Positions 53,698-62,636 of a DNA stretch of 64,000 nucleotides are shown in pieces. Numbering within the stretch: the first letter of the stretch is position 1; each line of letters starts with the position of its first letter. The stretch comes from Lachnospiraceae bacterium (GTDB taxonomy: Bacteria > Bacillota > Clostridia > Lachnospirales > Lachnospiraceae), in contig CABJAB010000006.1 of NCBI GenBank assembly GCA_902363445.1, positions 186,001 to 250,000 on the forward strand, read 5' to 3'. The position numbers and the translations under genes were made by a program. The notes under the pieces are model-generated. The model made no database searches, was not told the DNA's origin, and saw only the letters and a list, made by a program, of their open reading frames with translations.

Positions 53698-53961
53698 CTA
53701 TTTTTGATAGAGAATCTTTCGGATGGCATAAACCGATAATCCGTACCGGTCAGCCAGAACCTCGATTGCAGACCCGCCGCGGTATTCTTTCTTTATTTTG
53801 TCATTTCTCTGCTGCAGTTCTTTCCGGTAGCCGGAGACTTCTCCCCAGCGTTTTTGTCTGCTCCGATCCACAGGCACATAAAGATACCCTCCCTGTATGT
53901 ATTCCTGCAGTTCTCTGACCAGTCCCTCCGGAAGCACAGCGTTCGCATTCTTATATCTCAT
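53698..53961 (-). CDS. Small Mor/CD3324-like helix-turn-helix protein
   Basis: An 87-residue protein of a widespread Firmicute family: NANAVLPEGLVRELQEYIQG, YLYVPVDR, a charged middle (QKRWGEVSGYRKELQQRND) and a C-terminal helix-turn-helix (AIEVLADRYGLSVYAIRKIL). It resembles CD3324-type and Mor-like proteins and is probably DNA-binding. ATG at 53961 follows AAGGAGG. It lies downstream of hairpin element copy 2. Confidence 0.85.
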   Translation of the reverse strand: MRYKNANAVLPEGLVRELQEYIQGGYLYVPVDRSRQKRWGEVSGYRKELQQRNDKIKKEYRGGSAIEVLADRYGLSVYAIRKILYQK

Positions 53962-54024
53962 GCAGGCTTCCTCCTTGTTTGAAATCGACAAGTTTCAAAG
54001 CCAGCATATATCCAGCGACTGAAA

Positions 54025-54090
54025 TTACTCCATACAAAGGTCGCTGCCTGCCGGCTTTGCATGGAGCCATACTTCATTTCTCTTTTTCAT
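54025..54090 (-). CDS. Possible 21-residue small frame across hairpin copy 2
   Basis: A frame of 21 codons preceded by GGAGGTGA runs through the CTCCATGCAAAG hairpin (MKKRNEVW, then LHAKPAGSD). It may be a leader peptide or only the translation of a dispersed palindrome. There is no independent support. Confidence 0.3.
   Translation of the reverse strand: MKKRNEVWLHAKPAGSDLCME
54029..54068. repeat. Hairpin element TCCATACAAAG / CTTTGCATGGA, copy 2
   Basis: Inverted arms (one mismatch) enclosing a short GC-rich loop, closely resembling 42887-42926. It lies between the CD3324-like and Nudix genes. Confidence 0.65.
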
Positions 54091-54131
54091 TTCACCTCCG
54101 CGATGATGTACAAAGGGCAGCACTTTCCAGA

Positions 54132-54611
54132 TCAGACAGGTGTGCCGTCCAGAACCGCAAGCTTCAGGGTATCTCCCTCGTATTCCAGTTTCAGGGAGAA
54201 AAAGGGAGCGCCGGCAGCCAGAAGCTCCAGAAAAATCTTATCTCCAGTCCAGAGCTTAAGCCGGTTCAGCTCTGATTTCTTCACCCACTCAAGCTTTCCC
54301 TCATCACACTCCTTCAGTTCTCCTTCAAATCCGTCAGCCGTATACAGACACATATATTCTGTGCCATAACCCGCCTGGGTGAAGGTCACCAGGCCGCGGA
54401 AATGGTATCTCGTGAGAGACAGACCTGTCTCTTCCTTTGCCTCTCTCAAGAGGCAGTCCTCCGGACTCTCACCCTCTTCAAAATGACCTCCGATGCCGAT
54501 CCACTTTCCCTCGTTCACATCATTTTTTTTGCTGATACGATGCATCATCAAATAGCTCTCATCTTTTTCCACATAGCATAGCGTAGTCATGCAGGAACGT
54601 TTTTTATCCAT
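54132..54611 (-). CDS. Nudix hydrolase, MutT/8-oxo-dGTP-like
   Basis: A 159-residue Nudix hydrolase. The box GGHFEEGESPEDCLLREA continuing KEETGL satisfies GX5EX7REUXEEXGU. The start (TLCYVEKDESYLMMHRISKK) and later KLEWVKKSELNRLKLW resemble Firmicute 8-oxo-dGTP diphosphatases. The substrate is inferred. ATG at 54611 has AAAGAG-type sequence upstream. Confidence 0.92.
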   Translation of the reverse strand: MDKKRSCMTTLCYVEKDESYLMMHRISKKNDVNEGKWIGIGGHFEEGESPEDCLLREAKEETGLSLTRYHFRGLVTFTQAGYGTEYMCLYTADGFEGELKECDEGKLEWVKKSELNRLKLWTGDKIFLELLAAGAPFFSLKLEYEGDTLKLAVLDGTPV

Positions 54612-54768
54612 CTCTTTTTTGATTCCTTTTCTAAAATAATCTTCTGCCGGTATATCTCTATCCTAACATTTTAGAAGAAAATAAGCAAATCTGTCCCCAG
54701 GCTTTGGATGGAGCAATAAGAAACCACCCTTAAAACCAATCAAGGCTCAAAGGGTGGTTTTTCTGATC

Positions 54769-55647
54769 CTATTTCTTTTCAACCGCTACCCATATCTCGC
54801 AGCGATAGTCTGGAGATGTCACATCTGCCGATGGATATGCCTCAAAATCAGTTCCTCCACAGGGCTGATATTCACTCGCCGGGAAGAATTCGCTGTAAAT
54901 CTGCTGATACAGCTTCTGAAATGCTTCCGGCATTTTGCCGACGCAGGGAAATACCACATAGGTGTGCGCCGGAATCTCTTCCACAATAAAATCGGCTTCC
55001 TCCACAGGCTTTCCATTATACATAGCTCCGATCGCATAGGGAAATTCTTTGTCAGAAGCATCCTTTCCAAAACAGGCTCCTACAATGCAGTCTTTAAAAA
55101 TGTTGTCCTCCGGAATGTATTTGCACAGCGCCTGGATGGTGCCGTCCGTACCGCACTGCCGCCAGAATTCTGAAATCTCTGCCGCCGTCAGCTCCTGTTT
55201 CCCAGAAACCTTCTTTCGTTTCATGACCAGCTTAAATGCTTTCTGGGTTTCAATTCTGTAATCCATCATATTTCCTCCGTTCAAAATAAGTTTTACGGAT
55301 AGGCGGGAAAAGGATTTCAATACTGCTTTGTTATTTTTTGCCTGTGAGGGTGACATTCCATGAAAACGAGAAAACGCCCTGCTGAAGCTTTCCGGTGAAT
55401 CATAGCCATACCGCAGCGCTATATCGATCACTTTATCATCGGTACTCAGCACCTCGTTTCCCGCAAGGGACAGCCGCCTGCAGCGGATATATTCTCCCAA
55501 TGTAAAACCACATAAGATACTGAATACACGCTGAAAATGAAAGCTTGAAGAATACGCTCGTTTTGCCACCTCTTCATAATCAATGGGCTCCCCGATGTGA
55601 TCCTCCACATAGTCGATAGCCCGCTGTACTCCCGAGATCCAGTCCAT
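54769..55647 (-). CDS. AraC-family regulator with GyrI-like effector domain
   Basis: A 292-residue regulator. Two AraC helix-turn-helix motifs occupy residues 1-105 (VAKRAYSSSFHFQRVFSILC, IDIALRYGYDSPESFSRAFS). A GyrI-like small-molecule-binding domain follows (ETQKAFKLVMKRKKVSG, IPAHTYVVFPCVGKMPEAFQ, CEIWVAVEK at the end), as in Rob and SAV-type drug sensors. ATG at 55647 has GGAGGGAG upstream; the frame to 55797 has none. Confidence 0.93.
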   Translation of the reverse strand: MDWISGVQRAIDYVEDHIGEPIDYEEVAKRAYSSSFHFQRVFSILCGFTLGEYIRCRRLSLAGNEVLSTDDKVIDIALRYGYDSPESFSRAFSRFHGMSPSQAKNNKAVLKSFSRLSVKLILNGGNMMDYRIETQKAFKLVMKRKKVSGKQELTAAEISEFWRQCGTDGTIQALCKYIPEDNIFKDCIVGACFGKDASDKEFPYAIGAMYNGKPVEEADFIVEEIPAHTYVVFPCVGKMPEAFQKLYQQIYSEFFPASEYQPCGGTDFEAYPSADVTSPDYRCEIWVAVEKK

Positions 55648-55933
55648 CGTCTCCCTCCTTCCGTATAACCCTATTGTAGAGGAACATAGATGTTTTCTCT
55701 TGACTTTTTGTGCGGTGAGATGCAGCCTCCAAAAACAATCTATCCTTACCGGTCGTTTTTCATTATAAACGATTCCGCTGTGACAGACCAACCCCATTTA
55801 GATAACGACTTTGTTGTCAGCCAAATACTTCTTCAGAAATAACAATCGGAACTTCCTTTTTACTTCACTTTTATACGATTTATGCTACACTGAAATAAAA
55901 GGAATTATGCTGATGAAAAAGGAGGAAAAGTTT

Positions 55934-56443
55934 ATGAAATACAGATCGATCAATGAATTAGATTGTTTTGAATTTCATGATGCAATTATAAAAGAACTGA
56001 GCATAGTTAATAACAACATGATGTGGCTGGCTTCCTCCATAAACGCGATGACCACAAATTCTCAAAATACAAATATAAAAGATATGTGCGTTAAAGAAGC
56101 TGTCATGATGTTTGAGAATATGCAAATAGATTCTATCGTATTTAATTCCTGGAAATCGTATGATTCACAGAATAATCTAATAGAATCCGTTGCCGCTGTC
56201 ACCGCAAAACCAGAAGAATATGAAGATATTATAAAGAAATCTTTTAAAAGATGCTGTTATATACAGAGCATGGAAGAAATAAATAAACAAAATGAAGGCA
56301 ATTACAAATCTTGTTTTCTGCTTGACAGCATCGCAGGTATGTTTTACTTCACCTTTTCTTTCTCAAAATCTATCGTTGAATGGAACGAGTTCAGCGGAGA
56401 GGCCTGGTATGAGCATCCGAAGTGGAATAAATGGAGAAAATGA
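55934..56443 (+). CDS. Unrecognised AT-rich protein
   Basis: A 169-residue protein that I do not recognise. It is soluble, without signal peptide or membrane segment, rich in Asn, Met, Lys and Ser, with a possible helical core and an aromatic C-terminus (GEAWYEHPKWNKWRK). Codons are notably A/T-ending compared with all neighbours, which suggests recent transfer. ATG at 55934 follows AAGGAGG at good spacing, so it is probably a real gene. The small acidic type recalls immunity proteins of toxin systems, but no partner toxin is near. Confidence 0.72.
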   Translation: MKYRSINELDCFEFHDAIIKELSIVNNNMMWLASSINAMTTNSQNTNIKDMCVKEAVMMFENMQIDSIVFNSWKSYDSQNNLIESVAAVTAKPEEYEDIIKKSFKRCCYIQSMEEINKQNEGNYKSCFLLDSIAGMFYFTFSFSKSIVEWNEFSGEAWYEHPKWNKWRK

Positions 56444-56487
56444 AATGTCACAATGCGAACACGCCTTTGCTAAAGCTTGCCATATAT

Positions 56488-56531
56488 AAAGAGCCGGAAA
56501 GTCCGCAGTTTAAGCGGCTTCCCGGCTCTTT
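56488..56531. terminator. Terminator between the AT-rich gene and guaA
   Basis: A 10-bp stem AAAGAGCCGG (56488-56497) with CCGGCTCTTT (56522-56531) enclosing a CCGC/GCGG mini-hairpin. It is directly after the guaA stop on the minus strand and can also serve the plus-strand gene. Confidence 0.82.
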
Positions 56532-56536
56532 GAAAA

Positions 56537-57829
56537 CTATTCGAATTCTATCGTAGCCGGCGGCTTCGGCGACATATCATAGCAGACCCGGTTCACATGA
56601 TCGACCTCATTCAGGATCCGGTTCGTGATCACCTCCAGCACATCCCAATCCACCTTCTCAATGCTCGCCGTCATGGCATCCACGGTGTTGATCGCCCGGA
56701 TGATCACCATATAGTCAAAGCATCTCGCGTGGTTTCGCATACCGACAGATTTAAAATCCGGAACCACCGTAAAGTACTGCCAAACCTTCTTGTCCAGCCC
56801 GGCCTTTTCGAATTCTTCCCTGAGGATCGCGTCGGATTCCCGCACCGCTTCCAGGCGTTCTCTTGTGATCGCGCCGAGGCAGCGGACGCCAAGCCCCGGT
56901 CCCGGGAACGGCTGACGATAAACCATATAATCCGGCAGGCCCAGTTCGATGCCGCAGGCCCTCACTTCATCCTTAAAAAGCTGCTTCAAAGGCTCCACCA
57001 GTTCAAATTTCATATCTTCCGGCAGGCCGCCCACATTGTGATGGGACTTAACCATTTTCGCTGTTTTAGTCCCGCTCTCGATGATGTCGGGGTAGATCGT
57101 CCCCTGGCCCAGAAAATCGATTCCCTCCAACTTCCTGGCCTCTTCCTGGAATACATTGATAAATTCTCCGCCGATGATCTTACGCTTTACTTCCGGATCC
57201 GATACATTCTCCAGCTTTGTAAGGAAGCGTTCTGTCGCGTCAACATAGATCAGGTTCGCGCTGAGCTGATCCCGGAAGACGCTGACCACATTCTCCGATT
57301 CATCTTTTCTCATGAGCCCATGGTTTACATGGACACAGACCAACTGCTGGCCGATGGCTTTCAAAAGGAGGGCCGCCACGACGGAGGAATCCACGCCGCC
57401 GGACAGGGCAAGCAGGACCTTGCGGCCGCCTACCTGCTGTTTTACCAGCTCTATCTGATCCGCCACAAAGTTTTTCATGTTCCAATTGGCTTCTGCCCCG
57501 CACTCGCCGAATACAAAGCTTTTCAGTACAGATTCCTCCGGAATCCTGTCATACTGCTTTTCACATTTTGCCGTGGGGTGGTCAATGGAGATCACCGGAT
57601 ATCCACAGCCATACAGCTCCGGCGCGACGTCTACAGCCTCACCGTCTACGATCCTGTTTTCCCCTCCGTTCAGGATAATACCCTTCACGTTCTGAAGCGC
57701 CTGTAATTCCTTTACAGTAATGTCGTGAGGATGAATCTCGCTGTACACCCCCATATCTCGGATAGCCCTTGCTAAAACCGTATTTTCCGTACTGCCCAGA
57801 TCCAAAATAACTATCATATCCTGTTTCAC
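56537..57829 (-). CDS. guaA: GMP synthase with truncated, inactive glutaminase domain
   Basis: A 430-residue XMP amidating enzyme; full GuaA proteins are about 510-525. The ATP pyrophosphatase domain is intact (LLALSGGVDSSVVAALLL, LGQGTIYPDIIESG, and the C-terminal QPFPGPGLGVRCLGAI and YDMSPKPPATIEFE blocks). The N-terminal class I glutaminase domain is only about 120 residues, and the stretch expected to hold the nucleophile (GICYG) reads SIDHP, with the later His-Glu region absent. It should therefore use free ammonia or a separate glutaminase. ATG at 57829. Confidence 0.9.
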   Translation of the reverse strand: MKQDMIVILDLGSTENTVLARAIRDMGVYSEIHPHDITVKELQALQNVKGIILNGGENRIVDGEAVDVAPELYGCGYPVISIDHPTAKCEKQYDRIPEESVLKSFVFGECGAEANWNMKNFVADQIELVKQQVGGRKVLLALSGGVDSSVVAALLLKAIGQQLVCVHVNHGLMRKDESENVVSVFRDQLSANLIYVDATERFLTKLENVSDPEVKRKIIGGEFINVFQEEARKLEGIDFLGQGTIYPDIIESGTKTAKMVKSHHNVGGLPEDMKFELVEPLKQLFKDEVRACGIELGLPDYMVYRQPFPGPGLGVRCLGAITRERLEAVRESDAILREEFEKAGLDKKVWQYFTVVPDFKSVGMRNHARCFDYMVIIRAINTVDAMTASIEKVDWDVLEVITNRILNEVDHVNRVCYDMSPKPPATIEFE

Positions 57830-57907
57830 TTTATTTTCTCCCTTGTATTAAGAATGAGTTTGATAAAAACATTATATCGTAAATACGGCAGATTTTCCAT
57901 GAGAATT

Positions 57908-60682
57908 TTACAGTTCTTCATCCATCCAGCGCTCCATCGTTTCTATAAGCTGCTTCACGTCGATCGGCTTTGAAATGTGGTCGTTCATGCCGGCGCTGTG
58001 CGCCTTTCCAACATCGGAGGCAAAAGCGTTTGCCGTCAGGGCAAGGATAGGAATGCTGCGCGCGTCTTCACGTTCCAGTTCTCGAATCATTTGAGACGCT
58101 TGGTATCCGTTCATAACCGGCATTTGAATGTCCATCAGGATACAGTCGTATTCCCCAGGCGCCGATGCCTTAAACTTTTCTACCGCGATCCGGCCGTTTT
58201 CCGCCGTATCTGCCAAAAGACCGTGCATGTTCAGCAGCTCCACCGCAATCTCGCGGTTGAGTTCGTTGTCTTCCGCCAGCAGCAGTCTTTTGCCCTCTAT
58301 GCTGGTATGACGCCTCTCAGCCGCCGCCTGAGTGTTAGAGCGGTCCTGACGGCAGAATTTGTGAAAGGTATGTACCATCTTAGATTTAAAAAGGGGCTTA
58401 GTAATAAAGGCATCTGCGCCCGCAAGCCGGAATTTGTCCTCTATTTCAGAGTAATCATACGCCGAAACGATAATGATGGGGACATCCTTGCCCACCTTCT
58501 GCCGAATCAGCTTAAGCGTTTCCAAGCCATCCATATCGGGCATCATCCAGTCCAATATCACGGCGAAGAAGTCGTCCGCCGTCTTGTGGGCCATAACGAC
58601 ACGGCTGACAGCCTCCCGTCCGGACAGTACCCAGCTGCTCCGCATCCCCAGTTCATTTAGGATTTCAGAGGCGCTCTCGCAGATGATCTGATCGTCGTCG
58701 ACCACCAAAACGGGCAGTCCGGCCAACATCGCATCGTCGATTTCCTCCTCTTCACATAAATCAAAGGACACATTGACAATAAACTGGCTTCCCTCTCCCG
58801 GCTCACTTTTGACCTCGATCGTGCCGTTCATCATCCGCACGATATTTTGCGTGATCGCCAAGCCAAGACCAGTGCCCTGAATACTGCGGATCCTGACCTC
58901 ATCCGCCCGGGAGAAAGGTTCAAAGAGATGCGGAATAAAGTCCCCTGACATCCCTATGCCAGAATCAGTCACAAGAAAGGAATACTGACCCTTGCCCTTT
59001 GCAAAGGACGGAGCCTCCTGGACACGCAGGCCCACAGTACCGCCGGACGGGGTATACTTGACAGCGTTGGAAAGCAGGTTCACAAGGACCTGCTGCAGAC
59101 GCCCGCCGTCCGTCACCACCTTTTCATGACGGACACGGTCGGCGTTGATCTGGAGCGTCTGATGCTTCTCTGCGGCCAGCGGGCGGAATACCTCCATCAC
59201 GTCTTCAATCAGATCCGGAAGGGAGACTTCTTCAGGCGTAAGGTCGATTTTCCCACTTTCTATTTTAGACATGTCCAATACTTCATTGATGATGTTTAGA
59301 AGATGCCGGCTGGCAATATTGATCTTCCCCAGGCAATCCTGCATTTTTTCCGGGGAATGCAGGTTGGCTTTTGCGATGACCGACATGCCGATAATAGCAT
59401 TCATAGGAGTGCGGATGTCGTGAGACATGGAGGCGAGAAAATTCGTCTTGGCATCGCTGGCAATCCGGGCTGCCTGGCAGGCGTCCTCCAGCGCCTGACG
59501 CTGCCGGTTCTGCTCCTGGCGCTCCCTTGTCATATCGAGTCCCACGCTGTAGAAAGAGGGGATTCCATCCCAGCTGTCCTCGGCGCTGACATATCGGAAT
59601 GTAATAGAAACGATTTTAACGGTTCCATCACGGGCTACAATTCTCCGCTCTACCGCTGTTGCCTCACCGTTTTCCCTCGACCGTTTCATGACTTCTTCGG
59701 CATAATCAATGTCATCCGGATACACGTAGGTACATTTGGAGTGCAGCTCCTGTTCAAACTGCTCTTTTGTATACCCTATCAGATCCAGGAAATCGCCGCC
59801 GTACCAAAGAACAGTCCTCATATCCCGGGCGTCCACCCGCGCAAAACCACCGTGCACACTGTTTAACAATGCGTCCCGCTCCTGGTCCTTCTTCGCCAGC
59901 TTGTACTCGGCGCTGAAAGAATCATGGGACAGCTCCAGCCGGGCCCGGCGTCCCTCCCATCTGATTTCCAAATCCTTTATGATAAAGGTCCTCTCCAGGG
60001 TCGGATTATAAAATTCCCAATTGTAAAATTCCTCACTGCACAGCTTGTCATTGGTGCAGAATGGACAAGGGGAGGTCCGCCCCTGAATCACCTCATAGCA
60101 CTTACGTCCCAAGAACTGGTGTGCCTGCGCCCCCAGCACCTTACATGAGGTCTGGTTCAGGTACAAAAGCTCGTAAGTTTCCATATCGCTGATATAGGCG
60201 TTTCCCTCATAGGTGTCCAGTACCGAACGGAAATAATTCCGCTGCCGCCGGTATAGGAGGGCCTGCTCCTCCTCCGCCGCGATCAGATCGCCTACTTCGG
60301 TTAACTCTGCCTGGAGCATCCGGCCCCCTGTCTCGGGATCCTCAATGACCGTCCCCAAAAGGCGGACCCAGGAAAAGCTTCCTGCCTGCCGGGGCATCCG
60401 GACAGTCAGCGACAGGTCAGAACCACCCTGTGCAGAAGCCTGCTCTGCCGCTTGACGAATCGCCGCAAATTCGTCGGGGAACTCTGCATAGAATTGTTTC
60501 AAACTGCAAAACAGGCTGTGGAAACCTTCCTTCGTATACCCTGCCATGTTAAAAAAACTGGAATTTCCCCACAAAATAGTCAATGAATCATCCAGCAGAC
60601 AACAAATTACGCCGGCCCTTAAAGCTTCCATTCCTAAGGGACATCTCGCAGTACTTTGGCTGTTTCTCTCTTTTTTATCCAT
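57908..60682 (-). CDS. Cytoplasmic hybrid histidine kinase (PAS - HisKA - HATPase - REC - REC)
   Basis: A 924-residue soluble sensor with no membrane helix. At least two to three PAS-like regions (about 20-130, 150-260 and 285-400) include a cysteine motif SPCPFCTNDKLC near residue 210. The kinase core has the phosphorylated His in SMSHDIRTPMNAIIG, then VNLLSNAVKYTPSGG, TDSGIGMSGDF and GTGLGLAITQ. Two receivers follow, with Asp in VILDWMMPDMDG and ILMDIQMPVMNG. It looks like a phosphorelay or a protein-regulated sensor; output unknown. ATG at 60682. Confidence 0.93.
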   Translation of the reverse strand: MDKKERNSQSTARCPLGMEALRAGVICCLLDDSLTILWGNSSFFNMAGYTKEGFHSLFCSLKQFYAEFPDEFAAIRQAAEQASAQGGSDLSLTVRMPRQAGSFSWVRLLGTVIEDPETGGRMLQAELTEVGDLIAAEEEQALLYRRQRNYFRSVLDTYEGNAYISDMETYELLYLNQTSCKVLGAQAHQFLGRKCYEVIQGRTSPCPFCTNDKLCSEEFYNWEFYNPTLERTFIIKDLEIRWEGRRARLELSHDSFSAEYKLAKKDQERDALLNSVHGGFARVDARDMRTVLWYGGDFLDLIGYTKEQFEQELHSKCTYVYPDDIDYAEEVMKRSRENGEATAVERRIVARDGTVKIVSITFRYVSAEDSWDGIPSFYSVGLDMTRERQEQNRQRQALEDACQAARIASDAKTNFLASMSHDIRTPMNAIIGMSVIAKANLHSPEKMQDCLGKINIASRHLLNIINEVLDMSKIESGKIDLTPEEVSLPDLIEDVMEVFRPLAAEKHQTLQINADRVRHEKVVTDGGRLQQVLVNLLSNAVKYTPSGGTVGLRVQEAPSFAKGKGQYSFLVTDSGIGMSGDFIPHLFEPFSRADEVRIRSIQGTGLGLAITQNIVRMMNGTIEVKSEPGEGSQFIVNVSFDLCEEEEIDDAMLAGLPVLVVDDDQIICESASEILNELGMRSSWVLSGREAVSRVVMAHKTADDFFAVILDWMMPDMDGLETLKLIRQKVGKDVPIIIVSAYDYSEIEDKFRLAGADAFITKPLFKSKMVHTFHKFCRQDRSNTQAAAERRHTSIEGKRLLLAEDNELNREIAVELLNMHGLLADTAENGRIAVEKFKASAPGEYDCILMDIQMPVMNGYQASQMIRELEREDARSIPILALTANAFASDVGKAHSAGMNDHISKPIDVKQLIETMERWMDEEL

Positions 60683-60740
60683 ATCTCAACCGCCTTTTCC
60701 GTAGCAAGGTCAATTTGATCGGCAATGATTTTCCCAGCCC

Positions 60741-61868
60741 CTATTGTTTCAGCATGACGCTGAATACCGAACCGGCTTCCCTCTTGCTGGTTACTTCGAT
60801 TTTCCCGCCATGACGTTCCACAATGAGCTTTGCCACAGACAAGCCCAGGCCGGAGCCGGAGATCTGCTGGGAGCGGGAAGGATCGGCCCGGTAAAAGGGC
60901 TCGAAAATATGGGGCAGGGCATCTGCTTCGATACCGGTCCCGGTATCTTCTACCTGTATACAAACATTCCCATCGCTTTGCTCCATCGTGACCGTTACCC
61001 TCCCGCCGGGACGGTTGTATTTGATGGCATTTTCAATCAGATTGAAGACCGCTCGGTAGAGAAGGCTGGCGTTGCCCCTGACCGGCGGCGCCTGACCGGA
61101 GACGGCCAGCATCACACCGTATTCCTCCGCCCTGCCGGAAAGCTCCCGGACCGCCTGATCAAGCAGTGTCCGCAATTCCACCGTCTCCCCGACCGGAGCT
61201 GCTTCCAGATTCGCCAGGGAAAGAAGCCCTTCCACCGTTTGTATGATGCGTTCCAAACTCTCGCCTGTGTCCGCCATAAATTCCTGATAATCCTCTTCCT
61301 GCGGCTGCGGCGACATCTCCAGCACCTGAAGGGAGGACTTGATGACCGCCAGCGGAGTCTTCAGTTCATGAGCCGCATTGGCCGCAAACCTTTTTTGTAT
61401 GGAAAAAGAGTTTTCCAGCCTGTCTAGCATTCCATTGAAAGATTCCGTAAGGGCCAGCACCTCGCCCTTCGCGCCTTCCGTGGCAACCCTATGGTCCAGA
61501 TGCAGGTCATCGACCACGCGGACGGATTCCGTCAGCTTTCTCAAGGGACGCAGGATCCGGCCAGCAGTCCAATAGGTACAGCCCACGCTCAGGACCACGA
61601 GTAACGCCATGACGACCAGGGACTGTATGGAAAACCGATGAGACGCCTCCCGGTAAAATTCCCCTGGTGACACTGCTGCGGGATCAAATCGATCTGCCTC
61701 GAACCAAGCAGGGTCCAGCTCCACCTGGCCCGACTCGATCAGCGAAGCATAATTTCCGTAATAAGTATCTGCAGCCAAAAGGGAATTAGCCGTCAGCAGC
61801 AGGCATACGGAAAGCAAGATCACACCTACCACTACGGTGAGCCGAACTTGTAACGTCCATCTTTTCAT
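60741..61868 (-). CDS. Membrane sensor histidine kinase
   Basis: A 375-residue kinase with two membrane helices (about 10-30 and 83-105) around a short ~50-residue extracytoplasmic segment, a HAMP domain, HisKA (NAAHELKTPLAVIKSSLQ), and HATPase (FNLIENAIKYNRPGG, DTGTGIEADALPHIF, GSGLGLSVAKLI). The tiny sensing loop suggests sensing within the membrane, as in envelope or antimicrobial-peptide sensors (inference). ATG at 61868 forms an ATGA overlap with the response regulator. Confidence 0.94.
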   Translation of the reverse strand: MKRWTLQVRLTVVVGVILLSVCLLLTANSLLAADTYYGNYASLIESGQVELDPAWFEADRFDPAAVSPGEFYREASHRFSIQSLVVMALLVVLSVGCTYWTAGRILRPLRKLTESVRVVDDLHLDHRVATEGAKGEVLALTESFNGMLDRLENSFSIQKRFAANAAHELKTPLAVIKSSLQVLEMSPQPQEEDYQEFMADTGESLERIIQTVEGLLSLANLEAAPVGETVELRTLLDQAVRELSGRAEEYGVMLAVSGQAPPVRGNASLLYRAVFNLIENAIKYNRPGGRVTVTMEQSDGNVCIQVEDTGTGIEADALPHIFEPFYRADPSRSQQISGSGLGLSVAKLIVERHGGKIEVTSKREAGSVFSVMLKQ

Positions 61869-62551
61869 AATATCTTCTCCTCTGGATCCTGGATCCGGTA
61901 ACCATGGCTCCTCTGGGTAATGATATAGTCCCTGGCCCCCGCTTCGTCCAGCTTTTTACGAAGAGAATGGATATGAAAGCGGAAAGAATTGGAAAAGGGA
62001 TCGGCCGCGCTGTCCCAAGCGTGCTCAATCAGCTCTTCCGCGCTGATTACACGTCCAGTGTTGATGAGGAGATATTCCAAAATAGCATACTCCTTCGGTG
62101 TCAGCTCCACCGCCGACGGACCGCACCAGGCCTGACGAACCGCCGTGTCCACCCGCAGCCGGCCGCAGAGCAGCTGGGAAGGAGCGGTGGTGAAATTCCG
62201 CCGCAGGAGGCCCCGGATGCGTGCTTCCAATTCCCGGAACTCAAAGGGCTTGGTCAGATAATCGTTGCTCCCCTCGTCCAATCCACTGATTTTATCCTCC
62301 AACGTATTCCGGGCAGACAGAATCAGAATCCGGAAATCACCGTTCTGTTCTCTGATTCGCCGCAGGACCTCCATACCGTCCAGTTTAGGCAGGTTAAGAT
62401 CCAGGATCATCAGGTCATAGTCGTTGAGATCGTACAATTCCAGGGCTTCCTCGCCGTCGTAGGCGCAGTCCACCGCATAGCCCAGTAACCTAAGGCCTTT
62501 CGATACATTTTTAGACAATAGGACTTCGTCCTCTACCAAAAGTAATTTCAT
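61865..62551 (-). CDS. OmpR-family response regulator
   Basis: A 228-residue regulator with a complete receiver (LLLVEDEVLLSKN, phospho-acceptor in LMILDLNLPKLDGMEV, LTKPFEFRELEARI) and a winged helix (ELTPKEYAILEYLLINTG, RFHIHSLRKKLDEAG, SHGYRIQDPEE). ATG at 62551. Overlaps the kinase gene by 4 bases to form an ordinary two-component system, in contrast to the degenerate regulator at 19460-20161. Confidence 0.95.
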   Translation of the reverse strand: MKLLLVEDEVLLSKNVSKGLRLLGYAVDCAYDGEEALELYDLNDYDLMILDLNLPKLDGMEVLRRIREQNGDFRILILSARNTLEDKISGLDEGSNDYLTKPFEFRELEARIRGLLRRNFTTAPSQLLCGRLRVDTAVRQAWCGPSAVELTPKEYAILEYLLINTGRVISAEELIEHAWDSAADPFSNSFRFHIHSLRKKLDEAGARDYIITQRSHGYRIQDPEEKIL

Positions 62552-62600
62552 GTCTTCACTTCCTTTTTCTCAGCATACTGGACTTTTACAAGCTTGTCAA

Positions 62601-62629
62601 TGACGGAGGCGCTATCCGCGTCTCCGTCA
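62601..62629. terminator. Hairpin between the M13 peptidase gene and the response regulator gene
   Basis: TGACGGAG arm (62601-62608) with CTCCGTCA (62622-62629) plus inner CGC/GCG pairs. It lies 8 bases after the peptidase stop; the following T-run is poor on the minus strand. Confidence 0.5.
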
Positions 62630-62636
62630 TTTTATG

